Shown here one piece after another: positions 10,620-20,940 of a stretch of 64,000 nt of DNA. This DNA comes from Morinoia aosen (Eukaryota > Arthropoda > Malacostraca > Amphipoda > Talitridae). The notes beneath the pieces were generated by a model. The model ran no database searches and was not told where the DNA came from. It worked only from the letters and a program-made list of their open reading frames with translations. Within the stretch, counting starts at the first letter, position 1, and each line of letters starts with the position of its first letter. Location: the NCBI GenBank assembly GCA_030386875.1, contig CM059570.1, positions 29,016,192-29,080,191 of the forward strand, given 5' to 3'. The position numbers and the translations under genes were made by a program.

Positions 10620-11280
10620 CTTAAAATCAGCAACTTGAACTTGAACTTGAGGGCCGACAGTGTCGGGGCCTTTGTAACGGCCTACAATTCCCTCCACAAT
10701 TTTCACATAAAGAGTTCAGTGCCTGGTACCAGACTTGTCCACTAAACTACTCAGGATCTACGATCCTTGTCACAAGCCTCCATTGGAAGGCATCACCGGG
10801 ACAGCCAGTGTGTCAAAACACCATCCCCCGGCACATTTTGTCATTACAGCCCATTCTACCAGACTGGCTCATTCCAGTCACTGTCTCTTACTCCAGGCAC
10901 GCACAAGAAACACTTTCATAGCCTCAGTGATACTCGCATTACACTCCTGATCCAATCCAGCAAGACAGCTCATACCGCAATCATCTTCAGCACATCTGGC
11001 ATTCCACTCATTCTCTCCATACTGCTCAGACACCACATTCATAAAACTCTCTCTCTCTTGCTCATACTTACTACATTCCAGCACAAAATGCTCAATTGTT
11101 TCCTCTGCTCCACTATTACACTGCTGACATAATCTGTTATTATTCTCATTCCATCTCCATGTACGTCTGTTCACACTCAATGACTTACATCTCACAGCAA
11201 ACAAGAGTTGACTTCCAAAACTACCATCATAGCAGCATTGACTAGAAAAAGATAACCGGAATTCTGTTGTGGGGTTGGCG
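10620..11280 (-). pseudogene. LINE 3' fragment with C-terminal zinc-knuckle-like domain
   Basis: The frame at 10878-11204 extends upstream without a stop to about 11280. It contains RLCQQCNSGAEETIEHFVLE followed by CSKYEQER, the CxxC...H...C pattern found after the reverse transcriptase in several arthropod LINE clades. The RT itself is missing, so this is a 5'-truncated copy. Downstream on the same strand is a stem-loop CCGACAGTGTCGG (10654-10666) and then three CAAGTT repeats at 10632-10649, which look like a LINE 3' tail. Clade not assigned. Confidence 0.6.
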
Positions 11281-11384
11281 GTAAAATGTTTGAAACATCA
11301 TGCGAAAAAGGACGGCAATGAATTTTATTGGACTAAAACATTTTTTTTTCATTTTTCTGTTATGGTCATCGATGCCTTTCAAGT

Positions 11385-11560
11385 GAATTTTACTTTTGAT
11401 GGTTGGGTAGACTTTTACAATTATATACCAACTACCAAAAACGCAAATGAGCTCGAGAAGGATGTTTAAGATCACGCTGACGAGAGGATAATGACGACAA
11501 GGTTGGGAACTCAGCTTGTTTGTCTCTGGTTTATTTGAAGGAGCCGGAAAGGACCGCCGA
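11385..11560 (-). repeat. Interspersed repeat block, copy 1 (relative at 20210-20400)
   Basis: TTTTGATGGTTGGGTAGAC, CCAAAAACGCAAAT, CTCGAGA and AATGACGACAA occur in the same order at 20219-20320 with moderate divergence. The minus strand has AATAAA near 11530, and the relative has one near 20350. This could be part of an old LTR, but no borders were found. Confidence 0.5.
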
Positions 11561-12258
11561 GTGTAGTGTTCTCCCTCAGGCTGCTTTACACTCCGGGCAG
11601 ACTATGTAAATATCTTTAGACTTTGTGGTATCTATGCCCGAAGTGAGTGCCTGAGGTGCAAACGACCCCGACAGGATAAGGAATACAAAACTGGAATAAA
11701 GGCCGTGTTATTGAGAAGATCGCCGACAGTATGGCACATGAGGTAAATGTTTACAGGCAGGTAGTATAGTACACAAGGACGACTTGGAGGACCGACGGTT
11801 GTCGGTAAGTCGCGTTGTGCGTGCCGTGGCGTAGCGGTGCCGTCGAGGTGGCGATGCAGGCCGAGAGGCTACTGCTTGCTGAGCAGCCGAGACTAGTGAA
11901 TGTCGGAATAACTGCGCGGAGAGTCGCAGGGAGAAGTCTTGTGTGCGCTGCTGTGAGGAGGCTCGCTGGAAGGCTTGTGTGAGCCGTTGCAGCGACGAGG
12001 CTCGCAGGAAGAAGACTTGTGTGAATATCAGGGTTCCTGCGAGTGGAGTGTGAGCTGTGCGAACTGAACTTGGTGACTTGGCTTGGCGATGCTTATAGAG
12101 AAGTCGGAAGGAGAGTTTGACACAGGGTGTGTTGGGAAGAGAAGGGGTCAAACGGAAAAGGATAGGTAGGAAAAAGATAGAGATGCGCTGTGCGCGTATG
12201 ATGCTAGTGTTGTGGGTATTTTTTTGTAGGTAGTTTAGGGGTGGTAGACGTTAATTAC
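11561..12258. other. Gypsy left flank, unassigned open frame
   Basis: A 147-codon minus-strand frame at 11708-12151 has internal repeats (RASSLQRLTQAFQRASSQQR) and no known domain. A CTATAAG box on the minus strand near 12090 and AATAAA on the plus strand near 11695 are visible. I see no support for a gene. With the Gypsy element removed, this sequence is continuous with 17404 onward. Confidence 0.3.
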
Positions 12259-12669
12259 TATTATAGAGTGGATAGCCCTACACTAGAGCACAGCGCAGGT
12301 TCCACATAGACACCAAATAGTTATAGTACTGAACACAATACCATGCAATGACACAGCAAGTTAGGTAAATAGTTCACTCACCTCTTGGATACCTTAACTT
12401 AATACTCCATTTTCAATACTGTGGCTAGCAAGAGTAGAGCGGAGATAGACGGGAAATGTATAGTATAGGGTAGAATAGAATTAGTACATTAGTTTAGAAC
12501 TTAAGAAGTTAGATACCAACCACAGTAGTTAATTATGTACACACTCGGTCAACATTTACTTGTTGTTGAATCCGAGGCCAATAGCAGACTGGCTTGCGAG
12601 TGTTGCTCTCTCGAGCGTTGCCAACTTATGGTCTCTCTAACTAGAACTTACACTACTCGCTATATTACA
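12259..12669 (-). repeat. Gypsy 3' LTR
   Basis: 411 bp, same as the copy at 16988-17398. Directly preceded on the coding strand by the polypurine tract. Confidence 0.93.
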
Positions 12670-12680
12670 CCCCTCCCTCC
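12670..12680 (-). other. Gypsy polypurine tract
   Basis: GGAGGGAGGGG on the coding strand abuts the 3' LTR, the expected plus-strand primer position. Confidence 0.85.
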
Positions 12681-12735
12681 TTAATTAGAAACCCTCCCCC
12701 TGTATCCCCAGTCCCCTTATTCAATATAGTCAATC

Positions 12736-14952
12736 CTAAAGGTCCATTCTCACCACAGGCTTCCGAGCCCGGGTAGACCTGCGTGAGATGTTAGCACTTG
12801 GAGGCTCGTGCATCCTAGCCTCCTGGGTGGGAGTCGGGTAATCAGGTGTTCCGGTGTCAGGTTCATTGGTCGGAGGTGGTGGGTATGAATTTTGAGCAGG
12901 TTGTGGAAACAAGACGGTTTCCTCCGTAGGTTGTTCCAAGAGTTCAGGGATGGTGTTCGAGCAGGTAATAACTTGGTCCTGGTGTCGACGAACGACCTCT
13001 CCCCCCTTCAGTTGGCACTTGTAGGATACCGGGCCTGTTTTCTCAATGGTGGTAGCAGGGGTCCATTTTGGGGAACCCGGCGTGTATTGACGGACCATCA
13101 CAGGAGACTCCGGCGGAATATCAACCGCGCGAGACCCTGGGTGGTATCTTTTCTGAGCGTCCTGGCGTTGAGCAACTTTGGACGCGATTGCTTCTGACGG
13201 CCAAAGCAGATCAAGACGAGAGCGAACTTTTCTGCCTAACATCAGTTCGGCGGGCGTAACACCTGTTGTCGTGTGGGGTGTCAGCCGATAGTTGAACAGA
13301 AACCTGTCTAGTGCTAGGCGTAGGGGTTCCGTTGACTTTCGTATATTCTTCTTGAAAGTTTGTACCATGCGCTCTGCCAGTCCATTAGTTGAAGGGTGGT
13401 ATGGTGCGCTCGTAATATGTCGCATACCACATGCCTTCACAAATTCTTGGAATTCGGCCGATGTGAAACACGTTGCATTGTCAGAAACAATTGTTACTGG
13501 AAATCCAAATGTCGCAAAAGTGTGTTTCAGGCACGAGATCGTTTCGCTAGAGGTTGTAGTAGATGTGGGAAAAATTTCAACCCACTTAGAGTGTGCATCC
13601 ACGATCACTAGATAGTATTTTCCATCCATTGGGCCCGCGTAGTCAATGTGTATGCGATGCCAAGGCTTCGCAGGCCATTCCCACGGATGGAGTTCAGCTT
13701 TCGTTGGTGCAGCTCGAGTGCTCAGGCACTCGCTGCATGACTTAGTCGTTTCTTCTAGATCTTTGTCCAGCAGCGGCCACCATACATAGCTGCGAGCTAA
13801 CTCCTTCATCCTGGATGATCCAGCATGGCCAGAGTGCAGTTCGTCCACAATGGCTTGTCTGAGAGCTTGGGGTACAATAATTCTTGCTCCCCAGAGTACA
13901 CAGCCATTTTGTGTGGACAATTCGTCTCGCCTCCTAGTAAACGGAGCGAGATCAGGATCACCAATTACCGTCGAAGGCCAGCCTACTTGGCAGTATTTGT
14001 ATACCTTTGAAAGTACTGGGTCCCTTAGGGTGCCGTCGCGGATGTGGGTGCTGGTGACTGGAGCTGACTCAAGGAAATTAACTAAGGACGTCCATTCCGC
14101 AGGAATAGGTGTGGCTTCCTCGGGAGTTGTCAAAGGTAGACGACTGAGAGCATCAGCTGTGCCCAACAGCACGCCGGACCGGTGACGCAAGGTGAACTTG
14201 TAGGACTGCAGTAGTAAAGCCCACCTTTGAATGCGCCCGGATGCCATCGGAGGAATGCTTCTACCCGGATCAAACAGTCCCAACAAAGGTTTGTGGTCCG
14301 TAACCACAGTGAAATCCTGTCCCCACAGGTAGCAATGAAATTTTCGAAGTGCGAACACCATAGCTAGGGCTTCTTTCTCAGTTTGAGAGTAGTTGCGTTC
14401 TGTTGCTGTTAGAGTTCGGGAGGCAAAATAGGCGGGGCGTTCCATCCCATCAATAAGGTGACACAGCACCGCTCCCACACCATACGCACTACTGTCCGCC
14501 ACTACCACTATGGGTTTCTGAGGGTCAAAATGGACTAGAGTCTGAGAGTCCAGGAGGGCTTGTTTAGATTTCTGGAAGGCTCTCTCCTGACTTGCATCCC
14601 ATTTCCAAGGGGTTTTGTCTCTCAGTAAGGTATTTAGGGGCTCCAGCATAGTTGCAGATGATTTTAGAAATTTCCTATAGAAATTTAGCAGCCCAAGGTA
14701 GGCTCTCAGTTGAGTTACATTAGTAGGAGCTGGTGCATTCTGGATTGCTGCTACTTTCTCTGCAGTGGGGTGCAATCCATCCTTGTCAATTTGGTATCCA
14801 AGGTAGGATACCTGTGGCACTCCAATTTGGCATTTATCCATTTTCAGTTTTAGTCCTGCCGCCTGTAGTTTAGATAAGACTTGATAGAGACGCTTGTTGT
14901 GCTCTTGCTCATTAGTGGCACTCACCAGGACGTCATCCAGGTAGCAGAACAC
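12736..14952 (-). CDS. Gypsy C-terminal RT, RNase H and integrase (frame continuing past the TGA)
   Basis: 738 codons in the same frame as the upstream part, with no natural start. The catalytic YLDD box is at residues 4-7 of this part. RNase H residues include D153 and E194, and TDHKPL is at 218-223. The integrase has an H(3)H...CxxC zinc site (H373, H376, C406, C409) and catalytic D437, D491 and E527, which gives exact D35E spacing. The C-terminal tail is proline-rich and ends RKPVVRMDL. It can be expressed only by reading through the TGA, so this copy is probably inactive although structurally complete. No env follows. Confidence 0.88.
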   Translation of the reverse strand: MFCYLDDVLVSATNEQEHNKRLYQVLSKLQAAGLKLKMDKCQIGVPQVSYLGYQIDKDGLHPTAEKVAAIQNAPAPTNVTQLRAYLGLLNFYRKFLKSSATMLEPLNTLLRDKTPWKWDASQERAFQKSKQALLDSQTLVHFDPQKPIVVVADSSAYGVGAVLCHLIDGMERPAYFASRTLTATERNYSQTEKEALAMVFALRKFHCYLWGQDFTVVTDHKPLLGLFDPGRSIPPMASGRIQRWALLLQSYKFTLRHRSGVLLGTADALSRLPLTTPEEATPIPAEWTSLVNFLESAPVTSTHIRDGTLRDPVLSKVYKYCQVGWPSTVIGDPDLAPFTRRRDELSTQNGCVLWGARIIVPQALRQAIVDELHSGHAGSSRMKELARSYVWWPLLDKDLEETTKSCSECLSTRAAPTKAELHPWEWPAKPWHRIHIDYAGPMDGKYYLVIVDAHSKWVEIFPTSTTTSSETISCLKHTFATFGFPVTIVSDNATCFTSAEFQEFVKACGMRHITSAPYHPSTNGLAERMVQTFKKNIRKSTEPLRLALDRFLFNYRLTPHTTTGVTPAELMLGRKVRSRLDLLWPSEAIASKVAQRQDAQKRYHPGSRAVDIPPESPVMVRQYTPGSPKWTPATTIEKTGPVSYKCQLKGGEVVRRHQDQVITCSNTIPELLEQPTEETVLFPQPAQNSYPPPPTNEPDTGTPDYPTPTQEARMHEPPSANISRRSTRARKPVVRMDL

Positions 14953-16758
14953 TCATGGGAGGCCCTGCAATAGTCCTTCCATGGCACGCTGAAAGATTCC
15001 AGGTGCGGACGCAATTCCAAAACTGAGACGGTTGTAGGCAAATAAACCTCTGTGGGTGTTTATTACCGTGAGTTCCTTGGAGTCTTCATCCAAGGGTAGT
15101 TGAGCGTATGCCTGAGACATATCTAGCTTGGAGTATACTCGTATAACTCCTCCTGCTAACCCGCTAAATAGATCTTCCACTCTGGGTATAGGGTAGGTAT
15201 CCTGCCTAGTGGCTCTGTTGACTGTTAATTTGTAGTCCCCACAGATGCGGATGCTTTGATCAGCCTTGAGCACAGGGACGATCGCCGCTGCCCATCTCGA
15301 GTATTGTACAGGGGTGAGGATACCTTCCTGCACCAGTCTATCAAGTTCTGCCTCCACCCTAGGTCTCAGTGTGTAAGGCCCGTTCCTGGCCTTACAAAAC
15401 TTTGGTGGTACAGCTGGATCCACTTCTATTTTGAAATTCCTTCCCTTAAAGCAACCTAGACCTGGTTGAAAAAGGTCAGGGAATTTATTTGCTAACTCTT
15501 CAGGGCAGGTAGTCAATTTGTTGACATTATTTGATACTATAGTTAGCCCAAGGGAATCAATCAGGTCCCTACCCAGCAAAGCTGGCCCCTCCCTGTCTAC
15601 AATCACAATAGTTGCTAGGTGAGGAACCATATTACCAGATTCACGCTGGATGTTAGCCCTAATCTCTCCGCAAACTACTAGCTCCGCTCCCCCATAAGTC
15701 CAAAGCTTAACATCAGAAGGTCTCAGCTCGGGTCTTGACTTAGCTGGTATTTTAGAGTAGGTGGCCATTGAAAGGATAGACCTGGCAGCACCTGTATCTA
15801 CCTCCATCTCTAATGGCACACCATTTAGTAACAATTTTATTTTGATTGGGGGTTTCATTTCCTCGGCTATTGAGAAAATCTCTCCATAACAGCCTAGATT
15901 AGCAACTGGATAGTCTGCACAGGTTGTATTGTTAGTTCTACTAGGGTTAGGGTGGTGTTCCCTCCCCCTTTTTTCATGCATAGCATGCACAAAATTATTT
16001 TTGTTGTCTTTAGCAGAATTTTGTTTTTTCAATTTATAGCAACACTTCTTAAGATGGCCTTTTTGGCCACAACCATGACAAACACTGTTTTTATAGGGGC
16101 AATCTCTACGCCAGTGCAGATTACCACAGCCGCTGCATGCTGATTTGGGGCTAGCTTGAGCCTGAGTTTTGCCCTGAGGCTTAATAGCAGTTTGCTTTAC
16201 TCTATGCTGGCCCACATTTAGTATGGAATTAGGTTGCCTTAACACAACCGTCTCCCTCAGTTGAGTTTCTTTGGCAGTTACCAGATCCACGGCTTTTTTC
16301 CATGTGAGGTCATTTTCATTGAGCAAACAATTTTGAACATCATTACTGGGCACACCCAGTATTAACCTATCTAGCAGAGTTTCTTCCAGAACTTCCTGTT
16401 TGAAATTACAGGTGTCTGAAAGGGCCTTTAAGCTAGCCACAAAATCAGCAATGCTCTCCCCTTGTTTCTGGTTCCGCTTATGGAACCTAAACCTTTCAAA
16501 GATCTGGTTGCGTGTCGGCTTAAAATGCCGTCTTAACGCTTCCATGATCTCCTCATAGGTAGCATCTAAAAGTCTTTTAGGTGATAGTAGGTCTTTGGTC
16601 AACCTAACAATTTTAGGACCCACCAGAGCAATAAATGTTTTAGCTTTATTTGAATCTTCCACTTTATTAATACTAAGGAAGCAGTTTAGCCTGACTTCAT
16701 ATTCTGGGAATTCTTCCTCTAAAGGATTGAATTCTCCCACTGAGCCTAGCATTGGCAT
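14953..16758 (-). CDS. Gypsy gag, protease and N-terminal part of reverse transcriptase
   Basis: 601 residues. Residues 1-190 are a Ty3-type gag. Two nucleic-acid-binding knuckles follow at about 208-220 (CSGCGNLHWRRDC) and 227-239 (CHGCGQKGHLKKC). The aspartic protease has the active-site DTGA at 321-324 and a LLGRD segment near 394. RT begins near 455, with the first catalytic Asp in KLDMSQAY (D546). The frame stops at TGA immediately after residue 601, before the YLDD box. Gag and pol are in one frame with no frameshift site. The start is ATG at 16758. The TGA appears to be a single-base nonsense change rather than a designed boundary, because it falls inside RT. Confidence 0.9.
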   Translation of the reverse strand: MPMLGSVGEFNPLEEEFPEYEVRLNCFLSINKVEDSNKAKTFIALVGPKIVRLTKDLLSPKRLLDATYEEIMEALRRHFKPTRNQIFERFRFHKRNQKQGESIADFVASLKALSDTCNFKQEVLEETLLDRLILGVPSNDVQNCLLNENDLTWKKAVDLVTAKETQLRETVVLRQPNSILNVGQHRVKQTAIKPQGKTQAQASPKSACSGCGNLHWRRDCPYKNSVCHGCGQKGHLKKCCYKLKKQNSAKDNKNNFVHAMHEKRGREHHPNPSRTNNTTCADYPVANLGCYGEIFSIAEEMKPPIKIKLLLNGVPLEMEVDTGAARSILSMATYSKIPAKSRPELRPSDVKLWTYGGAELVVCGEIRANIQRESGNMVPHLATIVIVDREGPALLGRDLIDSLGLTIVSNNVNKLTTCPEELANKFPDLFQPGLGCFKGRNFKIEVDPAVPPKFCKARNGPYTLRPRVEAELDRLVQEGILTPVQYSRWAAAIVPVLKADQSIRICGDYKLTVNRATRQDTYPIPRVEDLFSGLAGGVIRVYSKLDMSQAYAQLPLDEDSKELTVINTHRGLFAYNRLSFGIASAPGIFQRAMEGLLQGLP

Positions 16759-16974
16759 TTTTACCCAGCTTTACAGCTAATTGTCAGATATCTACCTGAA
16801 ATAGTAGTAGCAACAATATCAGTTGCAAGAGATACCAATTCAAGAGGCTGTAATAATACCCCTTGTTAAAAAAAAAATCAGAAATTTACAGCATCAATAC
16901 TCTAGTCACTGAATAATATAAATTCTGAGTTCCTTCATTAGTCTAGCCTCTCCCAATAGTTCCACAAAAAATAA

Positions 16975-16986
16975 TCCTCGTCGCCA
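16975..16986 (-). other. Gypsy primer-binding site
   Basis: TGGCGACGAGGA lies one base inside the 5' LTR on the coding strand, where a tRNA 3' end would prime minus-strand DNA synthesis. The TGG start fits a tRNA CCA tail. The tRNA species was not identified. Confidence 0.7.
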
Positions 16987-16987
16987 G

Positions 16988-17398
16988 TATTATAGAGTGG
17001 ATAGCCCTACACTAGAGCACAGCGCAGGTTCCACATAGACACCAAATAGTTATAGTACTGAACACAATACCATGCAATGACACAGCAAGTTAGGTAAATA
17101 GTTCACTCACCTCTTGGATACCTTAACTTAATACTCCATTTTCAATACTGTGGCTAGCAAGAGTAGAGCGGAGATAGACGGGAAATGTATAGTATAGGGT
17201 AGAATAGAATTAGTACATTAGTTTAGAACTTAAGAAGTTAGATACCAACCACAGTAGTTAATTATGTACACACTCGGTCAACATTTACTTGTTGTTGAAT
17301 CCGAGGCCAATAGCAGACTGGCTTGCGAGTGTTGCTCTCTCGAGCGTTGCCAACTTATGGTCTCTCTAACTAGAACTTACACTACTCGCTATATTACA
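16988..17398 (-). repeat. Gypsy 5' LTR
   Basis: 411 bp. On the coding strand it begins TGTAATATAG and ends CTCTATAATA, so it has TG but not a terminal CA. It matches the 3' LTR throughout. It would contain the element's promoter; no strong TATA box is evident. Confidence 0.93.
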
Positions 17399-17605
17399 AT
17401 TACCCGTCAGGGCTTTGTATGATCGATCTTTAGTTAGTAGGCATCTTTAGTACCGGACGTGGGTGGTTAGGCTTGCCGTATTGGTTAGGTCTCCTTTATC
17501 ACAAAATATTCGCTTGAGTCGGTGCTGGTCAGTCGAGTCTGTCCGTCCGTCCGTCGTTAGAGTCGTGTTAAGTGTATTTTGGTCTCGGTTGGGGTGCGAG
17601 TGTTT

Positions 17606-18868
17606 TCATTTTTGAGCTCTGAAATTGTCTGTGTGGTATTTGTGGAGTGTCTTGCGGGAATGTGAGTTGTTGGTAGAGTTTGGGTACATGTCGTGAATGT
17701 TTTGCCAGATTCTTTTCGCGTGTTTGTGGAGTGTAATGTTGATTGGTTGCAAGTTTGCTCGACGATGTAGTTGTGCAGAGGTGGTGAAATCTTGCCATCC
17801 TGAATTTGTTATGTATCTCGTGGCTCGGTTTTGTACACGCTGGAGTGTTGAGATAGATGTTGGTGGAAGTGTGTGTAGGGGAATGACTGGGTAGATGAGA
17901 GTGGATCTTACTAGAGCGATGTATAGTTGGCGTTTTACTTCTAGGTTCAGATGTTTGAATCGGTAGAGGCGTGAGAGGTTTTGGTGTGCTAGTGCTGCTC
18001 GTTGTCTGGTGTGGGGTGCGTATCCGGTTGTGCTGATTGTGAGTCCCAGAACTTTACCTGAGTTTGTGTAGGGGTGTGGTGTGTTGTTGATGTGCACTGT
18101 TGGGTGTTTGCGGCGGCTGATGGCAATTATTTTGAATTTATTTGCATTAGTTTGGATTTTCCATTTTCGTTCGTAATCGTTGATTTGGGCAATGGCTCGT
18201 GTTGTTAAAAGAGCTGCCATGTTATATGAATGTTTTGTGGATATGATTTGTGTGATGTCGTCTGCAAAAGCTATGTAGTCAGTGTTGGGTATTGGTGGAG
18301 GAAGGTCGTGTGTGAAGTAGTTGTACAGTATTGGGGAGAGGACTGCTCCCTGGGGGACACCTGACTTGATTGGGAAGGGTGGGCCAGTGTAGTTTGCGAT
18401 TCGTATGGCTGCGGTGCGGTTAGTGATGAAGCTATACAGGATTTTTGTGAATAGGGGGTGAATTTGTAGCTGCGACAGTTTGAATTTGAGTCCTGTGTGC
18501 CAGACTTTGTCGAAGGCCTTGCTTACATCTCGTAGAATGATGTCTGTTTTGTTTCTCTGTGTTTGTTTAATGTGGAGGGTCTCATGTAGCGTGGCAAGTG
18601 CGGTGTGTGTACCTCTTCCGTGTCGAAATCCGTGTTGGCGGCTGTTGTAGATGTTGTTGATGGTTAGGTGGTCTGTTAGCCTGTAGGTTAATATCTTGTC
18701 TATGAGCTTAGCGTGGGTGTCGAGTAAGGAGATGGAGCGGTAATTTTGCACCTCGTGTTGGGAGGTGGAGGGCTTCGGTAAAAAGATCATTATTGCGTGT
18801 TTCAGTTTGTTTGGGAAATAGCCCGCTGAGAGGGCGTTGTTGTATATGTTAAATAAGAAGTTCGAATA
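17606..18868 (-). pseudogene. 5'-truncated LINE reverse transcriptase (Jockey/I-like)
   Basis: The open frame runs from about 18868 to the stop at 17606; the first internal ATG is at 18790. RT landmarks in order: NYRSISLLDTHAKLIDKIL, DVSKAFDKVWH (first catalytic Asp), SGVPQGAVLSPILYNYF, FADDITQI (catalytic pair), and QRVQNRATRYI in the thumb region. Endonuclease and ORF1 are missing, which is typical of incomplete target-primed insertion. The frame itself is intact. The Gypsy element is inserted about 200 bp past the stop codon. A Jockey/I-type assignment is by motif style only. Confidence 0.82.
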
Positions 18869-19180
18869 AGAACTGAACTGCGCTTAGCGCGCAGCTCTTT
18901 ATATAGGGCTGGTGGTGGCCGCACTGAATCGAGCTAGCCTCTGGTTAGCCGGCTCGGGGTGGCGCTTTTGAAGCAGTTGAGGCTGAGCTAAGCGTACGTG
19001 AGTGTTCAGAGGTGTTGCCTGGCTGCTCGGTGCGCGCGGCTTGTAGAGGCTCGGTCCGCCACCCCAGCGCCAGCCTCGAGCGCTGATTGGTCGTTCAGCG
19101 AGAGCGCTTCGTGGCAGTGGGGTGGCGCTTTTGTGCTTGTGTGGTGGTGAGCGCGTACAGATAGGTGGAATCACCACACG
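18869..19180 (-). promoter_or_regulatory. GC-rich segment with TATA, Inr-like and CCAAT elements upstream of the LINE fragment
   Basis: On the minus strand CTATATAAAG (18896-18905 region) is followed about 30 bases on by TTCAGTTC, an Inr-like sequence. GACCAATCAG lies near 19085. This looks like a core promoter joined to a truncated LINE. Whether it belongs to another element is unknown. Confidence 0.35.
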
Positions 19181-19700
19181 AGTCTTGTTTTACTGAAGAA
19201 CTTGCTGAAGATGGTTCGCAGTCCGTGCAGGCGAAGGGCTCCGGCGAGTGACGAAGTCGACGGTGTGTGTGTGTGTGTGTGTGGCGATTTATGGGATTCA
19301 CTTAATGAGTGGGGCAATTTAGTAGGCAAGAGAAATCAATGTGATTTCAGGGGTAAGCTCAAAGCCTGCGTAATTTGAGCAGGCGAATGATATCAATTTG
19401 AGCCGTGATTGAAGGCGATAATAGATCTTAATTGGTTATTAATTTAAGATCATTGTACACTGAAGAAAAGTGTCCGTGGTTGGAAGCAGCTTACAATTTA
19501 GCCAGTAATTAGATAATATACAAGGCTAAAGGCAAGTTAAAGCCAAGGTAAAGGCAAGGTAAATGCCCAGCTAAGGCAGAACTAAAGGCAAAGTAAAGGC
19601 CCAGAGATGGATGTGTTGTGGCGTTGGTGACGACGGAGAATCTGGAATATTCGAGGACGCTGAATGACACATTTCCAGAGAGGCACCAAGAAAACCCACA
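19170..19700. repeat. Duplicated block, copy 1 (relative at 20380-20940)
   Basis: GCAGTCCGTGCAGGCGA, GGCTCCGGCGAGTGA, AAGAGTGTCCGTGGTTGGA-like and TTAGCCAGTAATT phrases occur in the same order at 20380-20940, about 1.2 kb away and in the same orientation. The divergence is substantial. A GT microsatellite is at 19260-19283. Confidence 0.7.
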
Positions 19701-20209
19701 ACAACTGTTTTCCTAGCAGCGGTAAATTCCCATTACGGAGAAACCCTGAGTTCTTCCTACAGATTTAACCTCACGCTTATTACTTCTCTTTTTTTAAGCT
19801 CATGAAGAATAAGGACAGGTTTAAACATGCTAGCAATAACTTTTCTCTATGCTCTTGATTTCAAATATAAGCCGGGCACGAACAATAATTTAATTCTTTC
19901 GAAAATCGTAATTGTTAAACATTATTATGAAAACTACATGATTTTTGTACGTGATCGGGCGATACTAATTTAAACACACGATCATCATTATGAACCCCGG
20001 TAATTTCTCAATATGCCCGTGTGACGCTACTCTAAAGTTTCTGGCACCAAAAATCACTATTTACGAACCCTAAGGCAGCACTACTGTCAACGTGCTGACT
20101 ATACATGTAAATATTGAACACAGCCAAATATACAGAGTCTGGAATGGAAATTCTGAACAAAGAATGAAAACGTTACACACACCATTCACGGCTACGCCAT
20201 TTAGAGAAC

Positions 20210-20940
20210 AGCTTTTATGTTTCGATGGTCGGGGTAGACTGTACGATAATACCCAACCACCAAAACGCAAATAATCTCGAGAGCACGTTTGAGAGCAACG
20301 ATAAAGAGAAGGTGAATGACGACAATCTTTTGATTCAGCTGTTAGATCTTTATTGGAAGAAAACCGGGAGGACCGAGGCGTGCTTGACTCTGAAGAGCTT
20401 GACTTAGATGGTGCAGTCCGTGCAGGCGAGGGCTCCGGCGAGTGATGACGTTGACAGGGTGTGTGTGAGTGTGTTTTGTGGAGGTTACTTTCAGATTGCG
20501 GGCAATTTAACAATCCCGAGAAAATCGTTGGACTTTAGGAATAGGCTTCAATTTTGCTTAATTTTAGCAGGTGAATGAGAAGCAATTTTGGAACCGTGAT
20601 TGAAGTTGAGATATCGATCATTAATTTGTGTAGGATTTTAAGATCGTTAAACGCTGATGACAAGAGTCCGTGGTTGGAGCAGTTAATATCTTAGCCAGTA
20701 ATTTGATAATATACCAGGCTGAAAACAGCTCGAAAACCGAGGTGATTGCAAGGCAACTAAGGTCCAGGTAAGAGTCCGGCTCACGTCGGAAACAGGCAAA
20801 ATAAGTGGTGTAACTCAATGGTTGAGTTAGAGGTAAAGACTCAATGTGACTGTAAAACTCGAAGCCCAGGGAATATGTGTTGTGGCGTTTACTGACGTCG
20901 AGGAATGAGAACGCTGAACCACACAAGCTGACACGCGCGT
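20210..20940. repeat. Duplicated block, copy 2
   Basis: The left part (20219-20350) matches 11395-11500 and the right part (20380-20940) matches 19170-19700. It appears to be one longer element of which the other two regions are fragments. Minus-strand AATAAA is near 20350. No coding frame is recognised. Confidence 0.6.

Larger units (their letters stand above)
12259..17398 (-). mobile_element. Complete Gypsy (Ty3-like) LTR retrotransposon, very recent insertion
   Basis: A 5140-bp element on the minus strand. Its two 411-bp LTRs show no difference on reading. It is bordered by the 5-bp duplication ATTAC (12254-12258 and 17399-17403). The order on the coding strand is 5' LTR, primer-binding site, one gag-pol frame, polypurine tract, 3' LTR. 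Domains run gag, protease, RT, RNase H, integrase, the Ty3/Gypsy order. There is no envelope frame. The single visible defect is an in-frame TGA inside RT (14953-14955). Identical LTRs imply insertion too recent for mutations to accumulate. Confidence 0.95.

Noticed and set aside
14953-14955. TGA as a programmed gag-pol readthrough site
   Set aside because: The stop is inside RT, just before the YLDD box; gag, protease and the first half of RT are already in one frame upstream.
12259-17398. Endogenous retrovirus with envelope
   Set aside because: No frame lies between the integrase end (12736) and the 3' LTR; this is a plain Gypsy retrotransposon.
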